Shown in pieces: positions 12,101 to 23,300 of a DNA stretch of 64,000 nucleotides. The stretch comes from Apus apus (taxonomy: Eukaryota > Chordata > Aves > Apodiformes > Apodidae): contig NC_067296.1 of assembly GCF_020740795.1 (NCBI RefSeq), positions 5,743,001-5,807,000 on the forward strand, read 5' to 3'. The translations under genes and the position numbers were made by a program. The notes beneath the pieces are model-generated. The model was not told the DNA's origin, ran no database searches, and saw nothing but the letters and a program-made list of their open reading frames with translations. Every line of letters starts with the position of its first letter. Position 1 is the first letter of the stretch.

Positions 12101-15100
12101 CCCCAGCTGTTGCCACAGCAGCCCATGTACAGCATGTTTCAGTGCAGAGGCTGGCTGGGCAAGAGGCTTTCCTCCTCGCTGAGTTGCAGAGCACTGGGAG
12201 GTCTTTTAGGAGTAGATTGGTGGTAGAGAAAGACCCCACGTGCTGTTGTGGGGAATATTTAATAGGGGATGCTCTGTCCTTTGCTGCACCCAGCATTTTC
12301 CTCCCAAGGGGACTTTAAATGTCATCTTGTAGTATAGGCCTGTGGGGACTTGTATGATGTTAAGGCCATGAGCTGTGAGACAAAGACATCTGTCTGCAGA
12401 TGGACCTGGGCAAGAAACCAGTCCTGTCCTCGCTGCGCAGGTGCTAATCTTAGGGAGTGCAGCAGTGGGCCCCATAAAATGGGGAACTGGCCTTTTGGGG
12501 GAGCATGGGGAAAGAAAGAGAAGTCCCTTCTACATCCAGCAAGGCTTTCCTGTTACAGCACTCCTGCTGATTTGCTCCTGTTGGGTTTGTAGCCCTCACG
12601 TGCTGTTCAAGAGATACAGCCTTGTCTTTCAAATGCTGTGTCCTTCCAGGTGGCACTTGGCCCAGTCAAGCTGCAATAGCATCATAACCAGAGAGTACTG
12701 CAATGTCCTGGAAAGAGTCTGCTCTTGTTCAATCGCGTGTGTCTTTGGGAAGAACCAAGGATGCACCAGACCTTAGAAAGGGGGGAAAAAACATTTTGGA
12801 CTGGAAATCTCTGCCTTTTTTCTTGTCTTGAAGAACTTGTGCTCCCTGATGCTTCCTTGCTCTGAAAACTGCATTGTTGTCCTCTCTTGTGGGACTTGCA
12901 GCTCATCACTGGGCCCCATGGAGGATGAGGATTGAGAGGCTGGAGCTGTGACTGACTGCAAGGTCAGCACTGCCTGTGAAATGGTCCTGAGGGTGGATTC
13001 AGTGCCCACCAGCAGCAGAGGCACTGAGGAGGGTAAGGCGGGGTTGTGCACTGGGAGCCGTGCACAGGCAGGCAGGGATCACCCAGTGATGGTGGCTTGT
13101 GTTGGGAGAAACCAACCTTTGGACCATCCTCCAGGAGAGGGTGGATTCAGCTCCATGGCTGTCCTAGGCTTTGTCCACTCTCGTGGCCTGAGGGTCTTGT
13201 AAACATGTGGGCAATGTGCCAGGGGTCCATCAGGGTTTCCGTGGCAAAATCTGACATCAAGAGGTGCTTCCAAGATGCTGTAAGATATCTGTATCTCCCC
13301 AGGCAGCTCTGGTTGCTTCCTTGTCCCCCATGCCTGGGGTAAAACGTGCTTCTGTTGTCCTCTCTTGGTCTCACATGCACTTTTTGGGCAGTCTTTCCCT
13401 CGGGAATGGACCCAAACAATGAGTTGCTGTCATGCCAAGGACAGATGCAAATTTGTCCCCACATCCTCCAGCCTGAGGCCAGCTCTTGCTGTCTTTCTAC
13501 TGTTGTCCTGGAAGGACTCTGGTGTCCTAAGCATGAGGAGTCTGTGTTCAGCCTCCTGAGCCTTTTTTGTGGATTTTTTGACACTTCCATCAAATAACTC
13601 TTGTGGGAATTGCTTATGGCCTGCCCAAATGGCCTGATTGGATCTCCGCAAATAAAAGCCCATGCAGAACAAAACAGGCTCCACACAGAGGCAGGAGAGG
13701 CAGGACAGTCTCAGGAACATCATGCCTAGGGCTGCTCTACCAACAGCCAAGGTTTTCAGCACAGAAGTATGTGCAATTAGATGGTAGCACGTGTGGCATC
13801 AGCATGGGCAGCCCTGCCATGCATGCCCAGGCTGGCTGTGCATGCCTGCTGCTGTTGGGTAACTGTGTGCTAGGTCAGAGGCCCCTGGCTGTGCCCTGCT
13901 CTGTGCAGAAGCCTTGTCCTGGCTTCTCCCAGGGTCTGGAGCCAGGGCAGAGCCAAGCCCAGGCTGGTGAGTGGAGCCGTGTGTGTTTTGTCATGCTCAG
14001 AAATTGCAGCTTAAGGCTGATGTGTCCAGATGCATGAAATCTTGCATATGAGCCAGAGACCAGGCTCATGACTCCACACCCATGGTCCCCAACCTGCTTT
14101 CCTTCTTGTGATGCTACTGTTGGGCCTTTTCCCAAGCTGGGAATCCACTGCCTTCTCCTGAGCCTTTCACCCCTTCTTTCTCCATCCCTTCTCCCATTCA
14201 ATATCTAAAGCCCCCACCCCTGTAACATTGAGGGGGATACAGAGCAGGCTGTGTCCCTCTCCCTGCCATGCCCAAGGGGGGATGCACTCAGCTCCCACCA
14301 GCACGGATGAGCTAGAGAGGGAATACTCAGGGTGTTTCTGTTAACCTGTAGCCAGGAGAGAGCTGCCAGGGAGGCCCTGCTGAAACCTGAAGCAGCTGTC
14401 TTCCCCAAGACTCAACACTTGGCAGGGAGGGCAGAGGGATGAGGCAGAGCAGGGAGGGATGCAGGTGCAGGGGGCAGCACTGCCAGTGGGGATGCCCAGG
14501 GAAGGGGCCCAAGGAAGGTGTGCTGGCTTACCTGTTTGTCCCTGGGGATTCATCTCCATGTCCTCCTTGTCAGAGATCATGTGGGGAGCTGAGAGGAGGC
14601 TGGAGTCATTGCTGTCCCTTCTGTCCTTACGTGTGGCTCTTCCCTTGGTCACCCTCTGTGTGCCATGTGCTGAGCATCTCCTTCAGCCAGACCAAGCAAT
14701 GGCTTCTTTTCCCTTTCGTGTTGGTCAGGAGATGGTCCGAGTGTCCCTCCCTGTTCAGCTGAGCCAGCCCAGCCAGCAGCACTGGCCCCTCCTGGACCTT
14801 TTTTCCTTTATAGTTCAGCGTTATCTCAAGGTCCCTGGCGCTGCAGCCGGTGCCGTGTTTGCCTTGCCCTGCAGCACCTGCCTGCCAGCCGGCTGCTTCC
14901 CACCCACCTCCCTCCTGCTCCCCTGTGCTGACAGGGCACTTGGGGGGGCCTGGGAGCCCTCAGGGGGGCTTGGGAGCCCTCCGGGTTGGGGGAACCCCCA
15001 TGGGGCTGCAAGTCAGCCCCTGTGCTGCCAGGACAGGGAGTAGCAGGGGAAGTTGCCCGGTGTGGGGCAGTGGAAGAGAGACTTGGGAGGGCATCTGTCC

Positions 15101-15545
15101 CCTCAACTTTGCTTCCATGTCCCCATCAGCCTTGCTGCTGGGGTAGGACTGGGTGTTATATTGAACTGGGGAGCAGGGCACTGCCCCAGCCTGGTCTGTG
15201 CTGCGAGGACCAGTGCTGGCTGCGTGGCTGAGCCACCGTGCACTGCCCTGCCCAGGCAGCATCAGCCCCTCCAGCTGCAGGGAGTGCCAAGACTTCATCC
15301 AAAGCTGAGATGCTGTTAAAAATAGATCAGTCATGAACTAGTTTTCTCCTCCTTGGTTCCTGGCCCAAGAGCTCATTCCTCTCTCTCTGGGCTGGCTTTG
15401 AAGCGATCTGGATGCTGTGAGACACAGGCTGCATGCCAGCCTGCCATTGCAGGGAGGCTTGGAGAGCAGAGAGCTGCAGAAAAGCTATAGGTGCCATAGC
15501 TGTCCCCAAAATATTTAGTGGTTAGTTGAGTGATTCCTCCCCCTA

Positions 15546-15579
15546 CCCCCCCCCCCCCAAAAAAAAAAAAAAAAAAAAA
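15546..15579 (+). repeat. Poly-C / poly-A simple tract
   Basis: About 13 C residues followed directly by about 21 A residues. The A run could be a remnant retroposon tail, but no element body is recognisable upstream. Confidence 0.8.
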
Positions 15580-15954
15580 GCATTACTGGAAAAGGAATCT
15601 GCTAAATAAATGGGGAAATGGAGCTGGGATAGGAGGGGCTGTTTGTTCCTCCACTTGCACATGGTGATCTTGTGACTGGGCACAGGCGCCTGAGCCACCA
15701 GTGGGCCACGAAGCCATGCTCACCTCGGCCCCTCTGCTTCCTAGAAAACTCCTGCTGGGCTGCATTTCCACTCGGCCCTGCAGCCTGGAGCAATCCCTCC
15801 AGCCCCCCCACTGCCTGGCTCTGCAGGAGCTCTGGGCATCTGCTGCCGAGCCCCTGCATCCCAAGTGCTCAGAGTCCCTGGGAAAAGGCAGCCTCTCTCA
15901 CTTTGGGACTGGTATTCTGGATCCCAGTTTCCTCTTCTAGCCCTTTTCCGTCCT

Positions 15955-16185
15955 CATCCTTCAATATCATTTTTTGGGGGTGAACACCCGAGTCCGGAGA
16001 CAAATTTAAGATGCAGCTGTGAAACCTATTATCAGTGTCACTGCTATCAAATACGTGAGGTTCAGGGCTGCACGTAACCAGTGAGCAATTAAATGGCAAC
16101 CCCGGTGATGAATTACAACTGAGACCTCCTGGGGCTAAATAAATACCAGCTGATAACTACCGATAAAATGAATTTCCGTGTGCTT
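15955..16185. promoter_or_regulatory. Candidate conserved non-coding element
   Basis: A non-coding stretch with many AT-rich homeodomain-like and GATA-like words (for example GCAATTAAATGG, TGATGAATTACAA, GCTGATAACTACCGATAAAA), between long tracts of ordinary GC-rich sequence. The composition resembles vertebrate enhancers. This is inference from texture only. Confidence 0.25.
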
Positions 16186-17195
16186 TTTTTTTTTTAAAAA
16201 AAAAGCACCCCTGCAGTGTCTGTGCCCAGTCACGCTGCTGAACGTCTCCTGGGGGAAGACACATTAACTGTGGCATTTCTCCCCCCCCCCGTTCCCCCCC
16301 CTCCCCCAAGCACCTTGGTTTCCAACAAAAACTGGGATAAAAGTAAACCAAATGAATCTGTGTCCCTGCAGGAGCGAGGCAAGGGAAGAGCAGGGCACAG
16401 GGGTGGGCAGGGAGGGAGACAGGTGAGAAGGTGAGGTTTTGTGTAACTGGTCTAAATATCTTTCCTCCCTCAAAACCTGTGAAGAAACCTGTTGGGGTGC
16501 AGAGCACACCTTGGAAAAGCCATCAGGATGGGGAGAGCTGCAAAGCAGTGGGGTCCCCTGGGGGGATCCAAAGGAGAGCAGGAGGCTGGCAGAGCTTCAC
16601 CCAGCTCCCTGCCTGGGGGGAGTGGGTGCAAGCCCAGGCACCCTTACACCCTGTGCCCACGGAGGCTTCTGCTTTCCCAAGGTCGTCTGGAAGAAGGCAG
16701 ATAAAACATTTCTGGAGCTTCTTGGGAAAATGGCCTTTGAGAGACTCCTGAACAGGTTTTGTCTATGCTGGTGTTTCGTTTGGGGGTTTCTCTCCCCAGC
16801 ATGTTGCCGTTTGGAGAGTGTCAGGGGGGCTGGTGCTCTGTGTCCCCACTTTCCCACTCTCCTGCTGGCTGTGGGGAGCAGCTGTGCAGCCAGTGAAGAA
16901 GGATTTGGCTGAACATCCCATCCGCCTGGTTTGCAAGTGAAAATAAGGCTTGTCTGATGGCCAGCTCCACCCGGAGCAGAAAATCAGACCCCTTGGCAGA
17001 TGGTTGCTACTGTAATGAAATTTAGCTGTGCTGAGACTGCCAGTCCTCAAATGGGAAAAGTCCCACGTGGGTTCAGAGACATTCGGGGATGGATCTGTCA
17101 CAACTGCTGCTGCTCTGGGATTTTGGCACTGCCTGGGGACACCCACGGCTCAGCCCACCCTCAGTACTGATTGCAATGTTGTCTTCTCCCTGCAG

Positions 17196-17236
17196 CGAGT
17201 GCCCCCAGCCCCGGAGCTGTGTGGTCTCACAGAGCC
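17196..17236 (+). other. MATN4: MATN4 5'UTR segment of first coding exon
   Basis: A polypyrimidine tract and acceptor (TCTTCTCCCTGCAG, AG at 17194-17195) precede 41 bases of untranslated sequence before the ATG. The acceptor implies at least one upstream non-coding exon, perhaps in the CpG island near 7.1 kb. Confidence 0.65.
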
Positions 17237-17312
17237 ATGATGAAGCTTCTCCCTCTTGTCCCGCTCCTCCTGTTTCTCCTGACGACCCTGGAAGCCAGAC
17301 CAAAACCTACAG
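17237..17312 (+). CDS. MATN4: MATN4 coding exon 1: signal peptide
   Basis: Starts [20 protein letters not shown], a hydrophobic secretion signal with likely cleavage after the Ala of LEA. The ATG is doubled (17237 and 17240), and either could be used without loss of signal function. Donor CTACAG|GTGAGC is near consensus. The exon ends in phase 1. Confidence 0.93.
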
Positions 17313-20300
17313 GTGAGCCCCTGAATTGCCTGCAGGAGAGGGAAGTGAGCCTGTCTGGGTGGTGAAGCCCTCAGAAGATGGTTTGCTGCTTGAGGTGGGG
17401 GGACCTGGTGCTTCTTCTTCAGGGTCGTCCCCAGGAGGATGGGGGAACCCCCTCAGGCATGGGACCTGAACTTCCCAGCACTGCCCAGGGGAGTGAGAAC
17501 CTGAGCCTGGCCCCAGCACGGTGGGTCTGGTGCCACTTGTTCTGGGCACACCCTCAGCTCAGGGCTTGTCTCCCTCCTGCCTGCAGGCTCTGACCTTGGC
17601 AGGAGGCACAGACGTGAGGGGAACCCCCTTCCCACATGGGTCTCCTCATGGAGGGGGGACAAAGCAAACCCAGGGGCACCAGCCTCCTTCCTCCCCACAC
17701 AGAGGGAGAGAAATCAAATCCAGTTTAAAAACAGTGAAGGCACTGAAGAGAGAAAGGAGCTGGGGGTGTCTCAGAGACCTTCGGAGCAGCTGAGATGACA
17801 GCCTGGGTCTGGGCATCATCCCATGAGGGCTCAAAAGTGTTTGCTTAGCATTAGGGCCAAATTCTCCCAGGCTTGGGGACATGCAAAGCCAAGCAAAATA
17901 TGTTCCTTGGCATTTCACTTGCTAAACACTCTCCTGGTTTGCACTGGAAGTAGCACCCATATGGCCAAGAGAGGCTCTTTGGCTTGATCCCCACCATGTG
18001 CATGCCCTTAGCTGTGCTTTTCACTGTCTCATTTTCTGTCCTTAAAAAAAAAAAAACAACCCCAAAACACGACCAAACAAGTTTTAGGCAGAAACAGGCA
18101 AGATGCAGTAAAATCCAGGGGAGGCTGGAGCTGTGGGGGGAGCAGAAGAACTGCCCAAAGCAGTCTTGCTGTGGGTGCAGAGGTCTGGAGCAGGAGCTGC
18201 AGCTCGCAGGGGACAGCACGGGGCACTGGGCTGGTCTACACCTTAATGCTCTGATTTGCTGCAGAGATGAAGTCGCCACAGGCTAAACCTGTGCCTAAAC
18301 ATTGCCAGGGCAGATGTATTTCTGCAGCCCCTGGGGCTGTTGGATAAATGCAGGAAGCAGGAACTGAGGTCTGGCTGCGGGGACAGCGTCAGGAGGGGAC
18401 ACTGCCATTTCCCTGTAGCCCCGTGGCCAGGACGTGTCTCCCCAGCCTGTCATCCCTGCTCCTCTGCCAGCACCCTCCGTGAGTTTATTTGGCAGTGGGA
18501 AGGCGGGGACTGCCCGGACCTGCCCTCTCCGTTCCCCACTCGAACACCCCTCAAGCCGCCCGACAGGGATGTCCCCGCTCCCCGCCCTGCTCCCCACAGC
18601 CCGCTGTGAGGCTGAACCATCTCCTCGTCCCCTTCCAGCCCTGAAGTGCAGGACGGGCCCCCTGGACATCGTCTTCGTGATCGACAGCTCCCGCAGCGTG
18701 CGGCCCTTCGAGTTCGAGACCATGCGGCGCTTCATGGTGGACATCATCGGCAACCTGGACGTGGGCCCCAACGCCACGCGGGTGGGAGTCATCCAGTACT
18801 CCAGCCAGGTGCAGAACGTCTTCTCCCTCAAGACTTTCTTCACGCGGGCGGACATGGAGAAGGCCATCAACAGCATCGTCCCGCTGGCCCAGGGCACCAT
18901 GACAGGCCTGGCCATCCAGTACGCCATGAACGTGGCCTTCACCACGCAGGAGGGCGCGAGGCCGCTGCACAAGAAGATCCCCCGCGTGGCCGTCATCGTG
19001 ACGGACGGACGGCCCCAGGACCGTGTCACCGAGGTGGCCACCCAGGCCCGGAACGCTGGCATTGAGATCTACGCCGTGGGCATCCAGAGGGCGGACATGA
19101 ACTCGCTGCGGGCCATGGCCTCGCCGCCGCTGGAGGAGCACGTCTTCCTGGTGGAATCCTTCGAGCTCATCCAGCAGTTCGGGAAGCAGTTCCAGGACAA
19201 GCTCTGCGGTGGGTGAGAGACCCGGGGGCGGTGGTTGGTGGCCACGGTGCCTGCTCCTCTCCTGGGCTAGAAGAAAGACCTTCAGAGGGGTGTTTGGGGC
19301 GGCTGGCTTTGCTAGGAGCAGCGAGGACAAGGAAGCAACCTCCCCAGGAGGATGCCAGGACAGGTGGCTGTTGCTCTTGCTCCCCTTTGCTCTGCTGGGG
19401 TGAGATAAGGCAAGCTTTGAAAGCATTGCAAGCGAGCACTTACCTTCACCCATGCCCTGCAGCATTTCTCCAAGCCAAGACTTTGTAGCAGCAGTGAAGG
19501 GAGGACTAAAGAGCAGAAAATGCAGAGCTGGTTTCCCTGGGTATGACAGGGACAGGTGACACATCCCAGAGCCCCTTAAACACTTCAACGGGACTCCGGC
19601 AGGGTCTCCTCCTCTGCAGACATGTGCATGGCATCTGCTGTGCCCACATTTGTCCTTTATAAATCCCTGGCCACTTGGTGCTCCTCTGGAATGTCTGGAC
19701 GGTCTTGGCTGGAGCCGGGAAGCTGGTTCACACCATGGCCATGTGTGAGCTTGCAGACTGGGGCCTGTCTGTCCCTTCCTGTGCTGGTGGGTTTTGCCAG
19801 AGACCTGGCATTGCAGTGGGCTGTCAAGACCTTGCTCATGTGCTTTAGCATCTGCGGAAGGGCAGAGCACAAGAGCCAGCCTCGTCCAGGCAGTGTTCCC
19901 CAGCCTGGGGCACGTCCTTGCAGGGCTCCATCAGTGCTGTGGTGTGTCCCTGCTTACTGGGGGCTTTTTCCAGCCAGCTCTGTGGGCTCCTGGCTGCACT
20001 GACACGCAGACATGGCTCCTTCATCATGGAGCTCAAGCTTTCTCTTACTCAGCTCAAGCTATTAACAGCATCAATTAATACTGAGCATTGATTTAGTGCT
20101 TGGGTAGATCTGACAGCTGAGGCTGTTCAGAAACCTGCCCCGTGCAGCGTTTGTGTCTGAGCAGGGAACCGGTGGGTGAGCGCTGGGGCTGGAAGGGCTG
20201 GGGCCATGCGGGTTGTCCCAGTGGCTCTGGCTGTGGGGACAGGGCGTGTGCTAGAGCTGGGGTCCCTGTGCAGCCAGTGTGCTGCTCCCTGGGCTGCTCT

Positions 20301-23300
20301 GATGCCTTTTCTGTCTTGCAGGGGTGGACATGTGTGTGGAGCAGGAGCATGGCTGCCAGCACAGCTGCGTCACCACTGCCAGCTCCTTCTACTGTGAATG
20401 CAACCCGGGCTACAGGCTCAACGTGGACAGAAGGACCTGTTCCCGTAAGAACCCTTTTTGATCCTAACTCTTGTAGTTACAGGTGTCATGGAGAGAAGCT
20501 GAAATGCAGCAGAGGACCCAGTGAGGCCAGCAGCATCCTGGGTGCTCCATTCACTGGGTCTGCTGCCTCCTGGGTCTCTAGTGGCTGTGAATGGGGCCAG
20601 GATTGCTAAATCCTGATCACCTCTCTGGGATGGGAAAGTTGGGACTCATGTGGACACTACTGGCTGCCACCCAAGGAAGTTTCAGGCAATGGGTACCAGG
20701 GCATGCACCTCCCAGTCCAAGTGCCCAGTGGTTTGGCCCTGTATGTAGAGAGCAAAGCTGTACTCGTTGCTCTGGCCGCCACCCTGGGACTTTTCCTTCG
20801 TGTCTCGTGGTGCTGGGAGCTGCTTTGAAGCCCTGGGACAGCCTCTGCTCAGCTGCCCTGAGGAGGCCAAGCCAACAGGGTGTCCTGTTGCCCCGCAGCC
20901 ATCGATGCCTGCGCAGAGGGGCGGCACGGCTGCCAGCACCACTGCGTCAGCACCCGCGGGTCCTACCAGTGCCGCTGCCGCGCGGGCTACCACCTGCAGC
21001 AGGACAGGAGGAGCTGCACTCGTAAGCCTCCCTCTCCTTCTCGCTCCCTTCTGTGTTTGCTTCTCGCTCTCCCTCTCCACCTCTTGCCTTTCCCCTTCTC
21101 TCGCCAGTGATCGATCACTGCAGCTTCGGCAACCACAGCTGCCAGCACGAGTGTGTCAGTGTCCCCAGCGGGCACTACTGCCGCTGCCACCGCGGGTTCA
21201 CGCTGCAGCCCGACGGCAGGTCCTGCAGGGGTATGTCCCACTCCCCTCCCTGCCCTGCCCGGTTCCCAGGGGAAGGAGGAGCTGTTCCTGGACCCCTCAC
21301 CTGGAGGGGGATAACCCTGTGCCCTTGGCTTGTCTTCCAGCCACCGACCTCTGCAACGGGGTGGATCACGGCTGCGAGTTCAAGTGTGTGAGCGCAAAGG
21401 GCTCCTACCGCTGCGTGTGCCCCGAGGGCCAGCAGCTCCAGGCTGATGGCAAGGCATGCAGCAGTGAGTACCACCTCACAGCACCCTCCTTGGCTGGGCT
21501 CTGCTGAAACTGGGCTGGGGGGGTCTCTGTGGGACTTTGTCTGAGCTGGGTTGGGAGAGGATGGAAAGCTGGTTGGGTGTGGGGAAGCACCCTGGCTGCT
21601 TGGAGATGGATGTGGGCTCGTGTCCATACAGACTTGGTCCAGAAGATGTAACAGGAGCTTTGAGGAGAGGCTGAGAAAAAGGGAAACCTAGGAGGGACTT
21701 CCAGGGGATACTGGGGTGGCAGTGGAGGTTTTTGGGCTGAGCCTCCTATGCATGCTTTGCTCTGCTTCCTGGCATCACCCTGGCTGCAGGTCCAGGGTGT
21801 CCACATGGTGCCCCAGCCCTTGTCATCTTCACCCTGATGGTGCCCATGGCCAGGCTGGTCCCTTCTCACCTTCCTGCTGTGCCCACAGGGTGTGGGACTG
21901 GGCACGTTGACCTGGTGATGGTGATCGATGGCTCCAAGAGCGTGAGGCCCCAGAACTTTGAGCTGGTGAAGCAGTTTGTGAACCGCATTGTGGACCTGCT
22001 GGAGGTGTCCCCCCATGGCACCCGGGTGGGGCTGGTGCAGTACTCCAGCCGCGTCCGCACCGAGTTCCCCCTCAACAAGTACCACAGCGCCGATGAGATC
22101 AAGAAGGCAGTGATGGAGATGGAGTACATGGAGAAAGGCACCATGACAGGCCTTGCCCTCAAGCACATGGTGGAGCACAGCTTCTCCGAGCTGGAAGGTG
22201 CCAGGCCTCTCTCCCACAACGTGCCCAGAATTGGGCTCGTCTTTACAGACGGACGCTCCCAGGATGACATCTCTGAATGGGCCAGGAGAGCAAAGGAGTC
22301 AGGTGTGGAGGGCTGGGGAGCCCCAAATTGCAGTGCTTTGGGCATCTGGGGAGGGTTCCTCGGGGAGGCTGGCTCTGGGGCAGCCTGCAGCACCCAGCCT
22401 TAGATGCTGCATCACCTGGGGCCGCAAGGGCAGACGTGCCTCTGCCATTATCACAGGGTGCCCTGAGCAGTGGCCTTCTGCAGCAGCCTGCACCCGTGCC
22501 GGTGGTCCCGTGCTCCTGCCTGTCCTTCCCAAATTTCTGCCGTGTATTTGGGAAGCCCAGGGAAAATCCTGCCTCCTCAGCTTTGCTCCTTGGGGCTGCT
22601 TGGTGCGGGGTGGCCGGCACAGTGCTCAGGACCTGTCCTTGCCACGCAGGGATCGTCATGTTTGCCGTGGGTGTCGGGAAGGCGGTGGAAGAGGAGCTGA
22701 GAGCCATCGCCTCCGAGCCTGTGGAGCAGCACTTCTCCTACTCAGCAGACTTCACCACCATGACTCACCTCGTGGAGAACTTCAAGCTGAACATCTGCCC
22801 AGGTGGGTGCCCTAAGCCCACACTGTGCTAAGGGCTCAGGCCCAAGCTGGAGGGAGCCCTTCTCTACCCACAGGGGTGGTTTGGGTGTCTGCCACCCTGC
22901 ACCCAGAGTCAGGCTGGGCTGGTGTGAGCTTAGTGTGTTTCTGGATCTCATCAGGGTGTGGTGGGTCTAGAGGTGGGGCTCAGGGAGGCGTTTAGAAGAG
23001 GAGGAGGTGGAGCTAGGGGGGTTAATATAAAAGGGATGGAGCATGAGCACCCACTCTGATGCACAGGCAGAATCAGGGGTCTCACTCTGCTTTGAGGGAT
23101 GCTGCTCCAGCTCCGAGGGTGGTCCATCTCCTCATCCAGACCTGCACTTCTGTTGGTGCAGGTGGAGGAGGACCAGGCTGGCTTCTGTGGGGTTCTCCCT
23201 GCCCTGGCACTCCTCAGTGCTCTTGGAACCCCCAGGGGCTCCTGTGGGGCTGCAGACGTGGGGTCAGCATCCCCTCCCTGCCAGCCAGGCTTGAAGGTGG

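Larger units (their letters stand above)
7135..17195 (+). other. Probable MATN4 5' intron / intergenic; no coding exon recognised
   Basis: The stretch lies between the CpG island and the acceptor of the first MATN4 coding exon. I see no frame with recognisable protein similarity on either strand. It contains a long G-run at about 9125-9156, a C/A run at 15546-15579, an A/T run near 16184-16203, and two AT-rich, motif-dense stretches (about 8830-9070 and 15955-16185) that look like candidate regulatory elements. An RBPJL 5' exon could still hide here if that gene starts upstream of the island. Confidence 0.45.

Noticed and set aside
18551-19870. Open frame of 439 codons on the minus strand opposite MATN4 vWA1
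   Set aside because: It is the antisense shadow of a very GC-rich coding exon. The plus-strand frame is unmistakably the vWA domain, while the antisense product is low-complexity and runs past the exon.
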